From Prolixibacteraceae bacterium JC049 (GTDB taxonomy: Bacteria > Bacteroidota > Bacteroidia > Bacteroidales > Prolixibacteraceae): 64,000 nucleotides of DNA. Every line of letters starts with the position of its first letter. The first letter of the stretch is position 1. The DNA is taken from positions 310,001 to 374,000 of the forward strand of contig SACZ01000002.1 of NCBI GenBank assembly GCA_023369685.1, read 5' to 3'. The translations under genes and the position numbers were made by a program. Shown one piece after another: positions 8,589 to 17,377 of the stretch. Below the pieces are notes generated by a model. That model did no database searches, was not told the DNA's origin, and was given only the letters and a program-made list of their open reading frames with translations.

Positions 8589-9860
8589 ATGTTTGATTTA
8601 GATCGGTGGACCGAAATAATTAGCGCGCTTAAGAAGAATAAGCTTCGCAGCTTCCTTACCGCATTTGGAGTATTCTGGGGAATATTCATGCTGGTGGTAA
8701 TGGCAAGTGCAGGTTTAGGCCTAGAGCGTGGCGTACAAGATGGAGTGAAGAATTTTGCCACCAATTCATGCTTCATCTGGACAGAAAGAACTGCCAAACC
8801 TTACAAAGGCTACCTACGAGGTCGTAGATGGGTGTTCGATAATGATGACACCAAATATCTAAAAGCCAATGTAGAGGGACTTGAACACATTGCTCCACGA
8901 CTTTTTGGGTGGAACCTTCGTGCTGGTGACAATACCATCAGAGGAGACCGCACCGGTTCGTTTAACATCATGGGCGACTACCCTGTTTATAACGATATTG
9001 ATGGCCATACCATGGTGAAAGGTCGATTCATCAACCATATCGATATCACAGATAAAAGAAAGGTATGTGTTATTGGTGAGCGAGTGGAAGAGATGATGTT
9101 CAAAAAAGATGAAAATCCGGTTGGACAGTATCTTAAAATCATGGGAGTTTACTTCCAGGTAATCGGTGTTCATAAGCCCGACAACCCTAATGTGAATTTC
9201 AATGGTAGAAAAAACGAAACCATCTACATGCCATTCTCCACTATGCAGCAAGCATATAACTATGGCAACGAAGTACACTTTTTTGCACTAACAGCACAAA
9301 AAGGCACCAGTGTAAAAAATGTCGAAGATCAGGTGATTAAAATTTTGAAAGAACGTCATCAGGTTGCACCAGACGACACACAGGCTGTTGCCCATGTAAA
9401 TATTGAAAAGCAATTTAAGCAGATGAGTATGCTATTTCTAGGAATTCGACTTTTGGTTTGGATTGTAGGAATAGGAACCCTGATTGCTGGTGTTATTGGA
9501 GTAAGTAATATCATGCTGGTAATTGTAAAAGAACGCACCCAAGAAATTGGGGTAATGCGAGCCTTAGGAGCTACGCCGGGTAAAATTATCGGACAAATTA
9601 TTTCCGAAAGTGTATTCTTAACTCTCATCGCAGGATGGTTCGGACTAGCCTTAGGTGTTGCTTTAACCGAAGGAGTAAATTATATGCTTGAGATGCAAAG
9701 AGCCAACGGTAGTGAAATCTTCTTACGAGATTTAGGAATTGATTTCACAATAGGAGTTTCAGCACTACTTGTGCTTGTTACAGCAGGTGCACTGGCTGGA
9801 TTAATTCCTGCCAAAAGAGCCATTCAAATTAAGCCAATCGACGCTTTACGTGACGAATAA
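8589..9860 (+). CDS. ABC transporter permease 2 (MacB/FtsX fold)
   Basis: 423 residues, a tandem paralogue of permease 1 with the same start (MFDxDxWxEI) and end (IKPIDALRDE). The membrane core shows NIMLVIVKERTQEIGVMRALGA; the periplasmic domain diverges more, consistent with a specialised half of a heterodimer. It probably pairs with permease 1 on the ATPase dimer. The adaptor protein gene begins 35 bases later. Confidence 0.93.
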   Translation: MFDLDRWTEIISALKKNKLRSFLTAFGVFWGIFMLVVMASAGLGLERGVQDGVKNFATNSCFIWTERTAKPYKGYLRGRRWVFDNDDTKYLKANVEGLEHIAPRLFGWNLRAGDNTIRGDRTGSFNIMGDYPVYNDIDGHTMVKGRFINHIDITDKRKVCVIGERVEEMMFKKDENPVGQYLKIMGVYFQVIGVHKPDNPNVNFNGRKNETIYMPFSTMQQAYNYGNEVHFFALTAQKGTSVKNVEDQVIKILKERHQVAPDDTQAVAHVNIEKQFKQMSMLFLGIRLLVWIVGIGTLIAGVIGVSNIMLVIVKERTQEIGVMRALGATPGKIIGQIISESVFLTLIAGWFGLALGVALTEGVNYMLEMQRANGSEIFLRDLGIDFTIGVSALLVLVTAGALAGLIPAKRAIQIKPIDALRDE

Positions 9861-9895
9861 ACCAATTGAAATTAAAAAAATAAAAACATAGACAA

Positions 9896-11002
9896 ATGAA
9901 AAAGATATTTAAGATTTTAGGAATTGTTGTTCTTATTGGAATTTTTGTAGGAACCATCGCATTCTTGTACAACAAGTCAAAACCAAAACCAGTTGTTTAC
10001 GAAGTAAATAAACCATTCGTTTCGGATGTAATTAAAAAAGCTGTTGCTACAGGATCAGTTGTACCACGCAAAGAAATTGAGATTAAGCCTCAGGTTTCAG
10101 GAATCATCGATGAAGTATATATGGAAGCCGGTCAGATGGTGAAAAAAGGCGACATCATTGCCAAAGTAAAAATCATCCCTGACATGGTTAACCTGAATGC
10201 CGCAGAAACACGCGTTAACCGTTCTAAAATTAATTTGGAAGATTCTAAAATCGATTTTGATAGAAAGAGTAAACTATTCGACAAGAAAGTTATTCCTTAT
10301 CAAGAGTATCAGAAATCGAAAGTAGCATACGAAAATGCTAAAGAAGAGGTATCTGCTGCCGAGAACAATCTTGAACTGGTAAAAAACGGAGTAACAAAGA
10401 AATCGAAAAACACAACCAATACACTTATTCGCTCTACTATTGAAGGAATGATTCTGGATGTACCTATCAAGCAAGGTAATTCGGTTATTCAAAGTAATAC
10501 ATTCAATGCCGGAACTACCATTGCAATTGTTGCCGATATGAATGATATGATTTTCCAGGGAAAAGTGGATGAAACTGAAGTAGGAAAGATCAAAGAAGGC
10601 ATGCACATCGAAATGACTATTGGAGCCATTGAAGATGAGAAATTCGATGCTTACCTAGAATATATTTCACCTAAAGGAGTAGAAGAAAATGGTGCTATTC
10701 AATTCGAAATCAAAGCAAATGTAAAACTTCAAGATGGTCAATTCATTCGTGCAGGATATAGTGCCAACGCCAATATCGTTTTAGAAAGAAAAGATCAGGT
10801 AATGGTTATTAGCGAGTCGCTTCTTAAGTTTGAAAACGATTCAGCTTTTGTGGAAATTGAAACTACTCCTCAGGTATTTGAGAAGAGATACATTGAAACA
10901 GGACTTAGCGATGGTGTAAATATCGAAATTCTAAAAGGACTTGATAAAGAAACCAAAATTAAAGGGAAGCCTGCTACCGATGATAAAACAAAAAAATCGT
11001 AA
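9896..11002 (+). CDS. Periplasmic adaptor (membrane fusion protein), HlyD/MacA family
   Basis: 368 residues with an N-terminal signal-anchor (IFKILGIVVLIGIFVGTIAFLY). The lipoyl-like half motif GSVVPRKEIEIKPQVSGIIDEVYMEAG is typical of MacA/HlyD proteins; a coiled-coil hairpin follows (about residues 105-165, NAAETRVNRSKINLEDSK), then the second lipoyl half (STIEGMILDVPIKQGNSV) and beta-barrel region. It bridges the inner-membrane permeases to the TolC-type protein encoded next. Confidence 0.93.
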   Translation: MKKIFKILGIVVLIGIFVGTIAFLYNKSKPKPVVYEVNKPFVSDVIKKAVATGSVVPRKEIEIKPQVSGIIDEVYMEAGQMVKKGDIIAKVKIIPDMVNLNAAETRVNRSKINLEDSKIDFDRKSKLFDKKVIPYQEYQKSKVAYENAKEEVSAAENNLELVKNGVTKKSKNTTNTLIRSTIEGMILDVPIKQGNSVIQSNTFNAGTTIAIVADMNDMIFQGKVDETEVGKIKEGMHIEMTIGAIEDEKFDAYLEYISPKGVEENGAIQFEIKANVKLQDGQFIRAGYSANANIVLERKDQVMVISESLLKFENDSAFVEIETTPQVFEKRYIETGLSDGVNIEILKGLDKETKIKGKPATDDKTKKS

Positions 11003-11159
11003 CATCGTCTGATGAATAATACTGAAAACGATAAGATCATGAAACGAACATTAACTTTCAGCATTCTAAACTACACAAACAAGAATGATTAAAGTTGATG
11101 TGAGTTCCTGAATGAATTAAAATTTTTGGAACATTCAGAAATCAAAAAATTTTAAACAG

Positions 11160-12491
11160 ATGAAACGCATTATCATATTCGCTGCAGCTATCCTGTTTAC
11201 ATTGGGTACTTCGGCACAAAATAAAGAAAAGTGGTCGCTTGAAAAATGCATTAACCATGCTCTGGAGAATAACATTCAGATTAAACAAAAGGTGGTTAAT
11301 ACTAAATATGGCGAAAACCAACTGCAACAATCCAAATCGAATCGCTTACCTAGCTTAAGTGCCAATATGGGGCAAAGCATGAACTTTGGTCGTTCGTTGC
11401 AATACGATAACACTTATCAAAACATCAACTCTTCCAATAGTTATGTAAGTGTCGATGCAAACGTTACTCTATATCAGGGTTCACAACTAAAAAACACAAT
11501 TGCTCAGCGTGATTTTGAATTAAAGGCAAGTCTGGAAGATTTGCATAAAGCAAAAAACGACATTACCGTATTGGTAGGTGCTGGTTTTTTGGAAATCATG
11601 TTGGCTCAAGAGTTGGTAAGAGTAGCCGAAAATCAGATTAAAATTACTGAACAACAAATCGATCGTACCGACCAACTGGTAAAGGCCGGAAGTGTTGAAC
11701 AAGGAAAGCTATTGGAACTACAGGCGCAATATGCTCAGGAAGAATTAAGAATTGTGGAAGCAACCAACCGCTTGCAAATTGCATTGCTTGACCTAGCACA
11801 ATTGTTAGATGTTGAGAATGTAAATGCATTCGATATTGAAATGCCAACTCTTCCTGAATTATCAGCCAGTCCTCAGGTACATAAAGCTGATGACATCTAT
11901 TCTCAAGCAGTACAAAATCGACCAGAAATTAGATTGGCCGAATACAACTTGAAGAGTAAAGAAATGGAATTGAAAGTAGCTAAAGGATCTCTTTACCCTA
12001 CATTGGGACTTGGGGCTAGCTACAACAATAACTATAACAATAAGTACAAAAACCAAAATGGAACTATCTCATTTAGCGATCAGCTGAAGAATAACGAGCG
12101 TAAATCCATTGGTCTTCGACTTAGCATTCCAATATTCAACAAGTTTCAGAATAAAACGAGAATCAACAATGCTCAGCTTCAGGTTGCCGATTATCAGTTG
12201 CAACTTGAGAACCAAAAGCTGAAACTTCGTAAAGATATTGAAACGGCATATACCAAGGCATTTGCAGCCCTTAAGCGCTACATTGCCAATCAATCGGCTG
12301 TTGCATCGTTACAGGAAGCATTCCGTTACATGCAAGAGAAATACGATTTAGGTGTAGTTACAACAGTAGAATTCAATGAGGCTAAAAATAATCTTACAAA
12401 GTCTCAATCGGATCTACTTCAAGCAAAATATGAGTTTATTTTTCGGTCTAAAATTCTGGATTTCTACAATGGAGTACCCATTTCCTTGTAG
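11160..12491 (+). CDS. TolC-family outer-membrane efflux protein
   Basis: 443 residues with a cleavable signal peptide (MKRIIIFAAAILFTLGTSAQ). Two OEP repeats are visible: WSLEKCINHALENNIQIKQ opens the first and a matching segment near VQNRPEIRLAEYNLKSKEME opens the second; long coiled coils and Gln/Asn-rich strands fit the TolC barrel and tunnel. It is the outer-membrane exit of the preceding ABC exporter. The 157-base gap from the adaptor gene is the longest in the operon and shows no terminator, so co-transcription is likely. Confidence 0.93.
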   Translation: MKRIIIFAAAILFTLGTSAQNKEKWSLEKCINHALENNIQIKQKVVNTKYGENQLQQSKSNRLPSLSANMGQSMNFGRSLQYDNTYQNINSSNSYVSVDANVTLYQGSQLKNTIAQRDFELKASLEDLHKAKNDITVLVGAGFLEIMLAQELVRVAENQIKITEQQIDRTDQLVKAGSVEQGKLLELQAQYAQEELRIVEATNRLQIALLDLAQLLDVENVNAFDIEMPTLPELSASPQVHKADDIYSQAVQNRPEIRLAEYNLKSKEMELKVAKGSLYPTLGLGASYNNNYNNKYKNQNGTISFSDQLKNNERKSIGLRLSIPIFNKFQNKTRINNAQLQVADYQLQLENQKLKLRKDIETAYTKAFAALKRYIANQSAVASLQEAFRYMQEKYDLGVVTTVEFNEAKNNLTKSQSDLLQAKYEFIFRSKILDFYNGVPISL

Positions 12492-12510
12492 TTATATTTA
12501 GGTGAAGTAA

Positions 12511-12553
12511 AAAAGAGGCTGTCTCGATATATCGATGACAGCCTCAATATTTT
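12511..12553. terminator. Bidirectional terminator between the efflux operon and acyl-CoA synthetase
   Basis: Perfect 9-bp stem GAGGCTGTC (12515-12523) with GACAGCCTC (12537-12545); T-rich on the plus side (ATATTTTTA) and A-run giving T-run on the minus side. It sits between convergent genes. Confidence 0.8.
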
Positions 12554-12569
12554 TATATGAAAGGTATGC

Positions 12570-14222
12570 CTAAACAGGCTGGATACCTTGTTTTTCTAAC
12601 AATTCTAAACTAAGCTCTTTTAGCTTATATTTCTGAATCTTTCCACTTGCTGTCATCGGATATTCCTCAACAAAGAATACATATTTTGGAATTTTGTAAC
12701 GAGCAATTTTTCCTCTACAATATTCCTGAACATCTTCTTCTTTCAACTGAGCTCCTTCTTTCAATTTAACGAATGCCCCCACTTGTTCTCCATATCTTGG
12801 ACTAGGAACACCTGATATCTCTACCGTCTCAATTTCTGGGATTCCATAAAGGAAGTTTTCAATCTCGCGAGGATAAATATTTTCACCTCCACGAATAATC
12901 ATGTCCTTTATTCGACCTGTAATTTTATAATATCCATGTTCGTCGACTATTCCTAAATCGCCAGAATGAAGCCATCCATCTTTATCGATAACTCTTTCGG
13001 TTGCCTCATCCATTTTGTAATAGCCTTTCATTACATTGTATCCCTTGCAACAAATCTCCCCTTGAACTCCGGGAGCACAAGTCTCGCCAGTGCCAGGATC
13101 TACAATTTTCACATCGACAAATGGTAATGCCTTACCAACAGTTGTGGCTCTTACTTCAGGAGCATCGAACACACGAGTTGCTGTAATACCAGGTGAAGCT
13201 TCAGTCAAACCGTAAACGATAATTACATCGCGCATATTCATCTTTTCCATCACCTCATTCATGGTCTCTATTGGACAAGGAGCACCTGCCATAATACCAG
13301 TACGAAGTGTACTTAAATCGAACATGTCGAACATTGGATGGTTAAGCTCTGCTATAAACATGGTTGGAACCCCATAAAGCGCAGTACACTTTTCTTTCTG
13401 TACCGAAGCCAAAACACGAAGTGGATCGAAATCCTCCAACATCACTAGTGTAGCTCCATGCGATAATACTGCACAAACAGCTAACACACATCCAAAACAG
13501 TGGAAAAGAGGCACACAAGTAAGCAATCGGTCTTCTGGTTTGTAATCCATGCATTCTCCAACAGTATGCCCGTTGTTCAGAATGTTATAGTGAGTTAGCA
13601 TCACTCCTTTCGGGAAGCCTGTTGTTCCAGAAGTATACTGCATATTTACCACATCGTGGCAAGAAACAGTCGACTTAATATGCTCCAAATCGTTATTACC
13701 AAGATGTTCGCCCAGCAACATCAATTCTTGAGTGTTGTACATTCCTCGGTGTTTCTCCTGACCAATGTAAACGACATTTTTCAGTTTAGGAAACTTGGCA
13801 GAATTAAGGCTTCCACGCTCCGATGTTTTCAACTCTGGAACCAACTCATTTACCATTTGTACATAGTCGCTATCGCGATAACCATTCACAATACATAGCG
13901 TATGTAGATCGGCATTCTCGGTAATGTATTCCAGTTCGGCCAACTTATAATTGGTGTTGATGGTAACCAAAACAGCTCCAATTTTTGCTGTGGCAAACAT
14001 AAATGTTAACCAGTCGGGCACATTCTTTGCCCAAACACCAACCTTGTCTCCTTTCTTAACTCCCGTGTAGAGCAAGCCTTTTGCCATTCTATCTACGCGT
14101 TCGTTGAAAGTCTTATAGGTAAATCGTAAATCCCTGTCGGGATAAACTATAAATTCTTGATCGGGGGTATTCAGAGCATGAAACTCTAGAAATTCCCCTA
14201 GTGTTCTATCGTATAATTGCAT
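12570..14222 (-). CDS. AMP-binding acyl-CoA synthetase (fatty acid-CoA ligase-like)
   Basis: 550 residues, a full-length ANL-superfamily enzyme. The AMP-binding P-loop [16 protein letters not shown], the GYNVMKGYY and [10 protein letters not shown] motifs, the hinge [20 protein letters not shown] and the C-terminal lysine in [11 protein letters not shown] are present. It activates a carboxylic acid to acyl-AMP and then acyl-CoA. The acid cannot be told from sequence; medium/long-chain or aryl acids are typical. It is encoded 17 bases downstream of an XRE-cupin regulator, which probably controls it. Confidence 0.92.
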   Translation of the reverse strand: MQLYDRTLGEFLEFHALNTPDQEFIVYPDRDLRFTYKTFNERVDRMAKGLLYTGVKKGDKVGVWAKNVPDWLTFMFATAKIGAVLVTINTNYKLAELEYITENADLHTLCIVNGYRDSDYVQMVNELVPELKTSERGSLNSAKFPKLKNVVYIGQEKHRGMYNTQELMLLGEHLGNNDLEHIKSTVSCHDVVNMQYTSGTTGFPKGVMLTHYNILNNGHTVGECMDYKPEDRLLTCVPLFHCFGCVLAVCAVLSHGATLVMLEDFDPLRVLASVQKEKCTALYGVPTMFIAELNHPMFDMFDLSTLRTGIMAGAPCPIETMNEVMEKMNMRDVIIVYGLTEASPGITATRVFDAPEVRATTVGKALPFVDVKIVDPGTGETCAPGVQGEICCKGYNVMKGYYKMDEATERVIDKDGWLHSGDLGIVDEHGYYKITGRIKDMIIRGGENIYPREIENFLYGIPEIETVEISGVPSPRYGEQVGAFVKLKEGAQLKEEDVQEYCRGKIARYKIPKYVFFVEEYPMTASGKIQKYKLKELSLELLEKQGIQPV

Positions 14223-14239
14223 ATTGTAAGCTTAAATGA

Positions 14240-14809
14240 TTAAAAAGGAGCGTAGATTACTGCAAGAATCTTAGCTGTTTGATCATCTCCGGCATGTACA
14301 TTATGCAAAACGATTGAGTCGTAGTAGATGCTATCGCCTTTTTCCAAACGATAAGTATCTTTTCCATAATTTATTTCGATAGTCCCTTCCAACACATAAA
14401 TAAACTCTTCTCCTTCGTGAGAAGAAAGCATATAATCTGTTCGGTTTGAAGGTTCAATATCCACCAATAGTGGCTCCATGTGTCGACCAGTTTTATCACT
14501 GGCCATCGGGAAGAAGTCTAAATGCGCACGGGCTTCACTGTTTTTATTAGAGAAACTTTCTCCTTCTTCCTTTTTGTTGGCACGCTTAATTACAGGTCCC
14601 AAGTTTTGCTGATCGTCGAGGAAAGTACCCAGTCGAACTCCTAGTGTACGAGCAATCTTGATAAGTGGTCCCAGTGATGGAACAACTTCTTTATCTTCAA
14701 TTCGCTCAATTTGTTCGGTGTTAAGATTGGTGCGTTCGGCTAGCTCTTCGCGACTAATCTCTTTCATCTCTCGAATTTGCCTGATTTTTTTCCCAATGTT
14801 CTTTCCCAT
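14240..14809 (-). CDS. XRE-family transcriptional regulator with C-terminal cupin sensor domain
   Basis: 189 residues: an HTH_3 domain at about residues 7-62 (IRQIREMKEISREELAERTNLNTEQIERIED) and a cupin_2 domain at about 110-187 (SSHEGEEFIYVLEGTIEINYG...DSIYYDSIVLHNVHAG). Such two-domain proteins usually bind a small metabolite in the cupin barrel and control adjacent catabolic genes. It is first in a two-gene operon with the acyl-CoA synthetase, so acyl-CoA or free acid sensing is a reasonable inference. Confidence 0.92.
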   Translation of the reverse strand: MGKNIGKKIRQIREMKEISREELAERTNLNTEQIERIEDKEVVPSLGPLIKIARTLGVRLGTFLDDQQNLGPVIKRANKKEEGESFSNKNSEARAHLDFFPMASDKTGRHMEPLLVDIEPSNRTDYMLSSHEGEEFIYVLEGTIEINYGKDTYRLEKGDSIYYDSIVLHNVHAGDDQTAKILAVIYAPF

Positions 14810-15165
14810 GTTTTTGCCTATTTTTTAAGCGTTTCTATTTGAAAGCTCCCAATTGCTTTCGTTGTCATGCAATTCATTCAAAATTGCTGTTAGACACAAA
14901 TATAGTTTTCGATAATTATTCTTCATAATAAAACAAGGGGTTTATTGTGTTAAATTATCAGTAAATTCAGAAAAGAATAGATAAAATGAAATTTCAACCA
15001 TTTAGTTCGAAATTCATAGAAATATAGATAACTACCAATCAATGAATCTTTTCTGCATCAATAACATCAAACTCATTATAATGTGTCATTTGTGCTTTTT
15101 TTTAATGGAATAAATGATTTCTTTTGTTGAAGGTATCTGATTTAAAACAAACAAAACCATATATC
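14810..15165. other. Divergent intergenic region between the XRE-cupin gene and kbl
   Basis: 356 AT-rich bases with no ORF of merit and no strong hairpin. It must hold the promoters of both flanking genes, but I could not place a convincing TTG-N19-21-TAnnTTTG pair on either strand. Confidence 0.5.
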
Positions 15166-16356
15166 ATGTACGGAAAAATCAAGCAGGATCTTCAGAATAC
15201 TCTTAATGAGTTGAAAGAGCAAGGTTTGTATAAAGAGGAGAGAATTATTACTTCTACTCAGAATGCTGAAATTGCAGTTTCTACTGGTCAAAAGGTATTG
15301 AATTTTTGTGCCAACAACTACTTGGGATTAGCCGATCATCCAGAAGTTGTAAAAGCAGCACAAAATGCAATGGATCGTTGGGGCTTTGGCCTTTCTTCAG
15401 TTCGCTTTATCTGCGGAACACAGGAAGTTCATAAAGAGCTAGAGAAGAAGATGTCGGAGTTTTTGAGTACTGAAGATACCATCTTGTATTGTGCTTGCTT
15501 CGATGCAAACGGAGGTGTGTTTGAACCACTTCTAGGAGCTGACAGTGCAATTATTTCTGACGAATTGAACCACGCTTCAATTATCGACGGAGTTCGTTTA
15601 TGTAAGGCTGCTCGCTATCGTTACAAGCACTCTAACATGGAAGAACTAGAGCGCTGCCTACAGGATGCTCAAGAGCAAAAATACCGTATCATCGTTACCG
15701 ATGGAGTATTTTCAATGGACGGAGATATTGCTAAATTGAAAGAGATTTGCGATTTAGCTGACAAATACGATGCCCTTGTAATGGTTGACGACTCTCACTC
15801 AACTGGATATATTGGTAAAACAGGACGCGGAACTGCTGAGCACTGTGGTTGCGAAGGTCGTGTTGACATCATTACAACTACCTACGGAAAAGCACTTGGT
15901 GGTGGTAACGGAGGTTGTACTTCAGGTAAAAAAGAGATTATTGATATGTTGAGACAAAAATCTCGTCCTTACCTATTCTCAAATACACTTGCTCCTGCTA
16001 CAGTTGGTGCATCGCTAAAAGTATTAGAGATTCTGAATGAATCATCAGCTCTTCGTGATAAAACAATGGATAATGCTCTTCGTTTCCGCAAGGGAATGGA
16101 AGCTGCTGGCTTCGATTGTTTACCTGGCGACACTGCAATTGTTCCTGTAATGATTTACGATGAGCCAATGGCAGTGAAGTTTGCTGACAAATTATTGGAA
16201 GAGGGTATTTATGTAATTGGCTTTACATTCCCAGTAGTACCAAGAGGAAAAGCTAGAATTCGTGTTCAGCTATCTGCAGCACATTCTACAGAGCATGTCG
16301 ACAGAGCTATTGAAGCATTTACTAAAGTGGGGAAAGACCTTGGATTGATCAAATAA
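15166..16356 (+). CDS. kbl: Glycine C-acetyltransferase (2-amino-3-ketobutyrate CoA ligase)
   Basis: 396 residues from ATG 15166 (E. coli Kbl is 398). A PLP enzyme of the alpha-oxoamine synthase family; it cleaves 2-amino-3-oxobutyrate with CoA to glycine and acetyl-CoA in threonine degradation. Diagnostic segments match Kbl closely: KEERIITS, NFCANNYLGLADHP, SVRFICGT, DELNHASIIDGVRLCKA, VDDSHSTGY and the PLP lysine in TTYGKALGG. The upstream TTG at 15124 would add 14 residues not found in the family. Threonine dehydrogenase, the usual partner, is not adjacent. A strong terminator follows. Confidence 0.96.
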   Translation: MYGKIKQDLQNTLNELKEQGLYKEERIITSTQNAEIAVSTGQKVLNFCANNYLGLADHPEVVKAAQNAMDRWGFGLSSVRFICGTQEVHKELEKKMSEFLSTEDTILYCACFDANGGVFEPLLGADSAIISDELNHASIIDGVRLCKAARYRYKHSNMEELERCLQDAQEQKYRIIVTDGVFSMDGDIAKLKEICDLADKYDALVMVDDSHSTGYIGKTGRGTAEHCGCEGRVDIITTTYGKALGGGNGGCTSGKKEIIDMLRQKSRPYLFSNTLAPATVGASLKVLEILNESSALRDKTMDNALRFRKGMEAAGFDCLPGDTAIVPVMIYDEPMAVKFADKLLEEGIYVIGFTFPVVPRGKARIRVQLSAAHSTEHVDRAIEAFTKVGKDLGLIK

Positions 16357-16380
16357 ACTCGATTAAACTTCAAATATTGA

Positions 16381-16412
16381 AAAGAGCAATTCTTCGGAGT
16401 TGCTCTTTTTTT
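16381..16412 (+). terminator. Intrinsic terminator of kbl
   Basis: AAAGAGCAA (16381-16389) pairs with TTGCTCTTT (16400-16408) around a TTCTTCGGAG loop, followed by a T-run. Confidence 0.9.
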
Positions 16413-16468
16413 GTGTATGAATGATTTATGTATTTTTATTCGACCATTAGTCTATTAGATTCGAATTT

Positions 16469-16498
16469 TTGCATCTTTTAAAAAAAGTAGTATTTTTG
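16469..16498 (+). promoter_or_regulatory. Promoter of the acyl-carrier-like gene
   Basis: TTG at 16469-16471, 19-bp spacer, TATTTTTG at 16491-16498: an exact match to the Bacteroidota housekeeping promoter. Predicted start of transcription is near 16505, giving a leader of about 20 bases to ATG 16525. Confidence 0.75.
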
Positions 16499-16524
16499 TA
16501 TCGATTTTATGAATTAATCTACTT

Positions 16525-16758
16525 ATGAGTCAGACAGAAAAGAGACTTTACAGGGTGCTGAGAAACGTAGGTTTTAAAAAGAATGCAATTATTGGTACCC
16601 AAAGTAAGGATGAGCTCTGCCTTGATGATTTAGATTCGTTGCTGTTAGTATATTTCTTCGAATCAGAATTCAACGTAGAGGTAGATGATGAAGATATCTC
16701 GTATTTAAATACGGTATCTGAAGTAAACCGATTTTTAGAAAGAAAAGTGCCTGCTTAA
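16525..16758 (+). CDS. Acyl carrier protein-like (phosphopantetheine-binding) protein
   Basis: 77 residues, acidic and helical. The segment LCLDDLDSLLLVYFFESEF matches ACP helix II with the DSL motif, Ser38 being the expected 4'-phosphopantetheine site; NVEVDDEDISYLNTVSEV matches the region through helix III. The N-terminal helix is more basic than in FabC-type ACP. It is monocistronic, with an excellent promoter and its own terminator, and is not beside fatty acid synthesis genes. It is probably a specialised carrier or a non-acylated ACP paralogue; nearby kbl and an acyl-CoA synthetase are tempting partners but that is inference. Confidence 0.75.
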   Translation: MSQTEKRLYRVLRNVGFKKNAIIGTQSKDELCLDDLDSLLLVYFFESEFNVEVDDEDISYLNTVSEVNRFLERKVPA

Positions 16759-16792
16759 AAATATTTTTCTTTCTTTCCATACGATTAGTAGC

Positions 16793-16825
16793 AAAAAAAG
16801 GAGAACAACGTTTCTCCTTTTTTTA
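16793..16825 (+). terminator. Intrinsic terminator of the ACP-like gene
   Basis: GGAGAA (16800-16805) pairs with TTCTCC (16812-16817), extended by a run of A on one side and T on the other. Confidence 0.85.
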
Positions 16826-17009
16826 TTAACATGATATCAACATATTGAAATACTTCAAATTCGAATAGAATCAACACATAATCAACAAACTAACATTTCT
16901 CAACCAATAAAAAGCTTGGTTAAAGTATGTTAACAGAATAGCTCGGCATACTATCAGAATCAGGAAATCGTTATCTTTAAAGTGCACTAATTTTAAACAT
17001 CTCTCTATT

Positions 17010-17201
17010 ATGCTTGAATATGCAAAAGTAATACTGCCGAAAGTTAGCTTTAGTAAAGAATTATTTGAAAAAGAACTTAGGAAGTGTATTGATTGGGTTT
17101 CAGGAGAGGAGTTGAGCGAATTAAAACAATGGTGTTTTTCGCAGTTCGATTCTACATATCCTGAAATACTAGCTAAATTATTTGAAAACGTTGCAGCATA
17201 A
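17010..17201 (+). CDS. Small conserved-looking protein of unknown function
   Basis: 63 residues (MLEYAKVILPKVSF...AKLFENVAA), predicted mostly helical, two cysteines, no signal peptide or membrane segment. I do not recognise the family. It is probably real: the ATG is followed by an uninterrupted frame, a perfect terminator starts 5 bases after the stop, and a -7-like TATCTTTA lies at 16972-16979 with the right distance to ATG. It is monocistronic. Confidence 0.65.
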   Translation: MLEYAKVILPKVSFSKELFEKELRKCIDWVSGEELSELKQWCFSQFDSTYPEILAKLFENVAA

Positions 17202-17205
17202 ATAT

Positions 17206-17242
17206 AAACAGCCTCAGAATTAATCTTGAGGCTGTTTTTTTA
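17206..17242 (+). terminator. Intrinsic terminator of the 63-residue gene
   Basis: Perfect 11-bp stem AAACAGCCTCA (17206-17216) with TGAGGCTGTTT (17227-17237), then a T-run. Confidence 0.9.
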
Positions 17243-17328
17243 TATTTCTTTTTCTATTCTTTCTCTGCCAAAAGAATAGCCTTTTTTTTATTCGCTCTAC
17301 TCATTGATTTTTCTCATCTGTATAAAAT

Positions 17329-17357
17329 AAAAAAAGCCTGACCGAAGCCAGGCTTTT
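17329..17357 (-). terminator. Intrinsic terminator of the giant nuclease gene
   Basis: AAAAGCCTG (17332-17340) pairs with CAGGCTTTT (17349-17357); on the minus strand the stem is followed by a T-run. It lies about 20 bases past the stop at 17378. Confidence 0.88.
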
Positions 17358-17377
17358 CATTCAATATTATCAATTGC

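Noticed and set aside
8859-9278. 139-codon antisense frame over permease 2
   Set aside because: Shadow of a well-supported gene; no start context, signal or recognisable motif.
15166-16356. Kbl considered as serine palmitoyltransferase, given the nearby ACP-like protein and sphingolipid synthesis in Bacteroidota
   Set aside because: The sequence follows E. coli-type Kbl along its whole length, including SVRFICGT and DELNHASIIDGVRLCKA, so glycine C-acetyltransferase is the better call.
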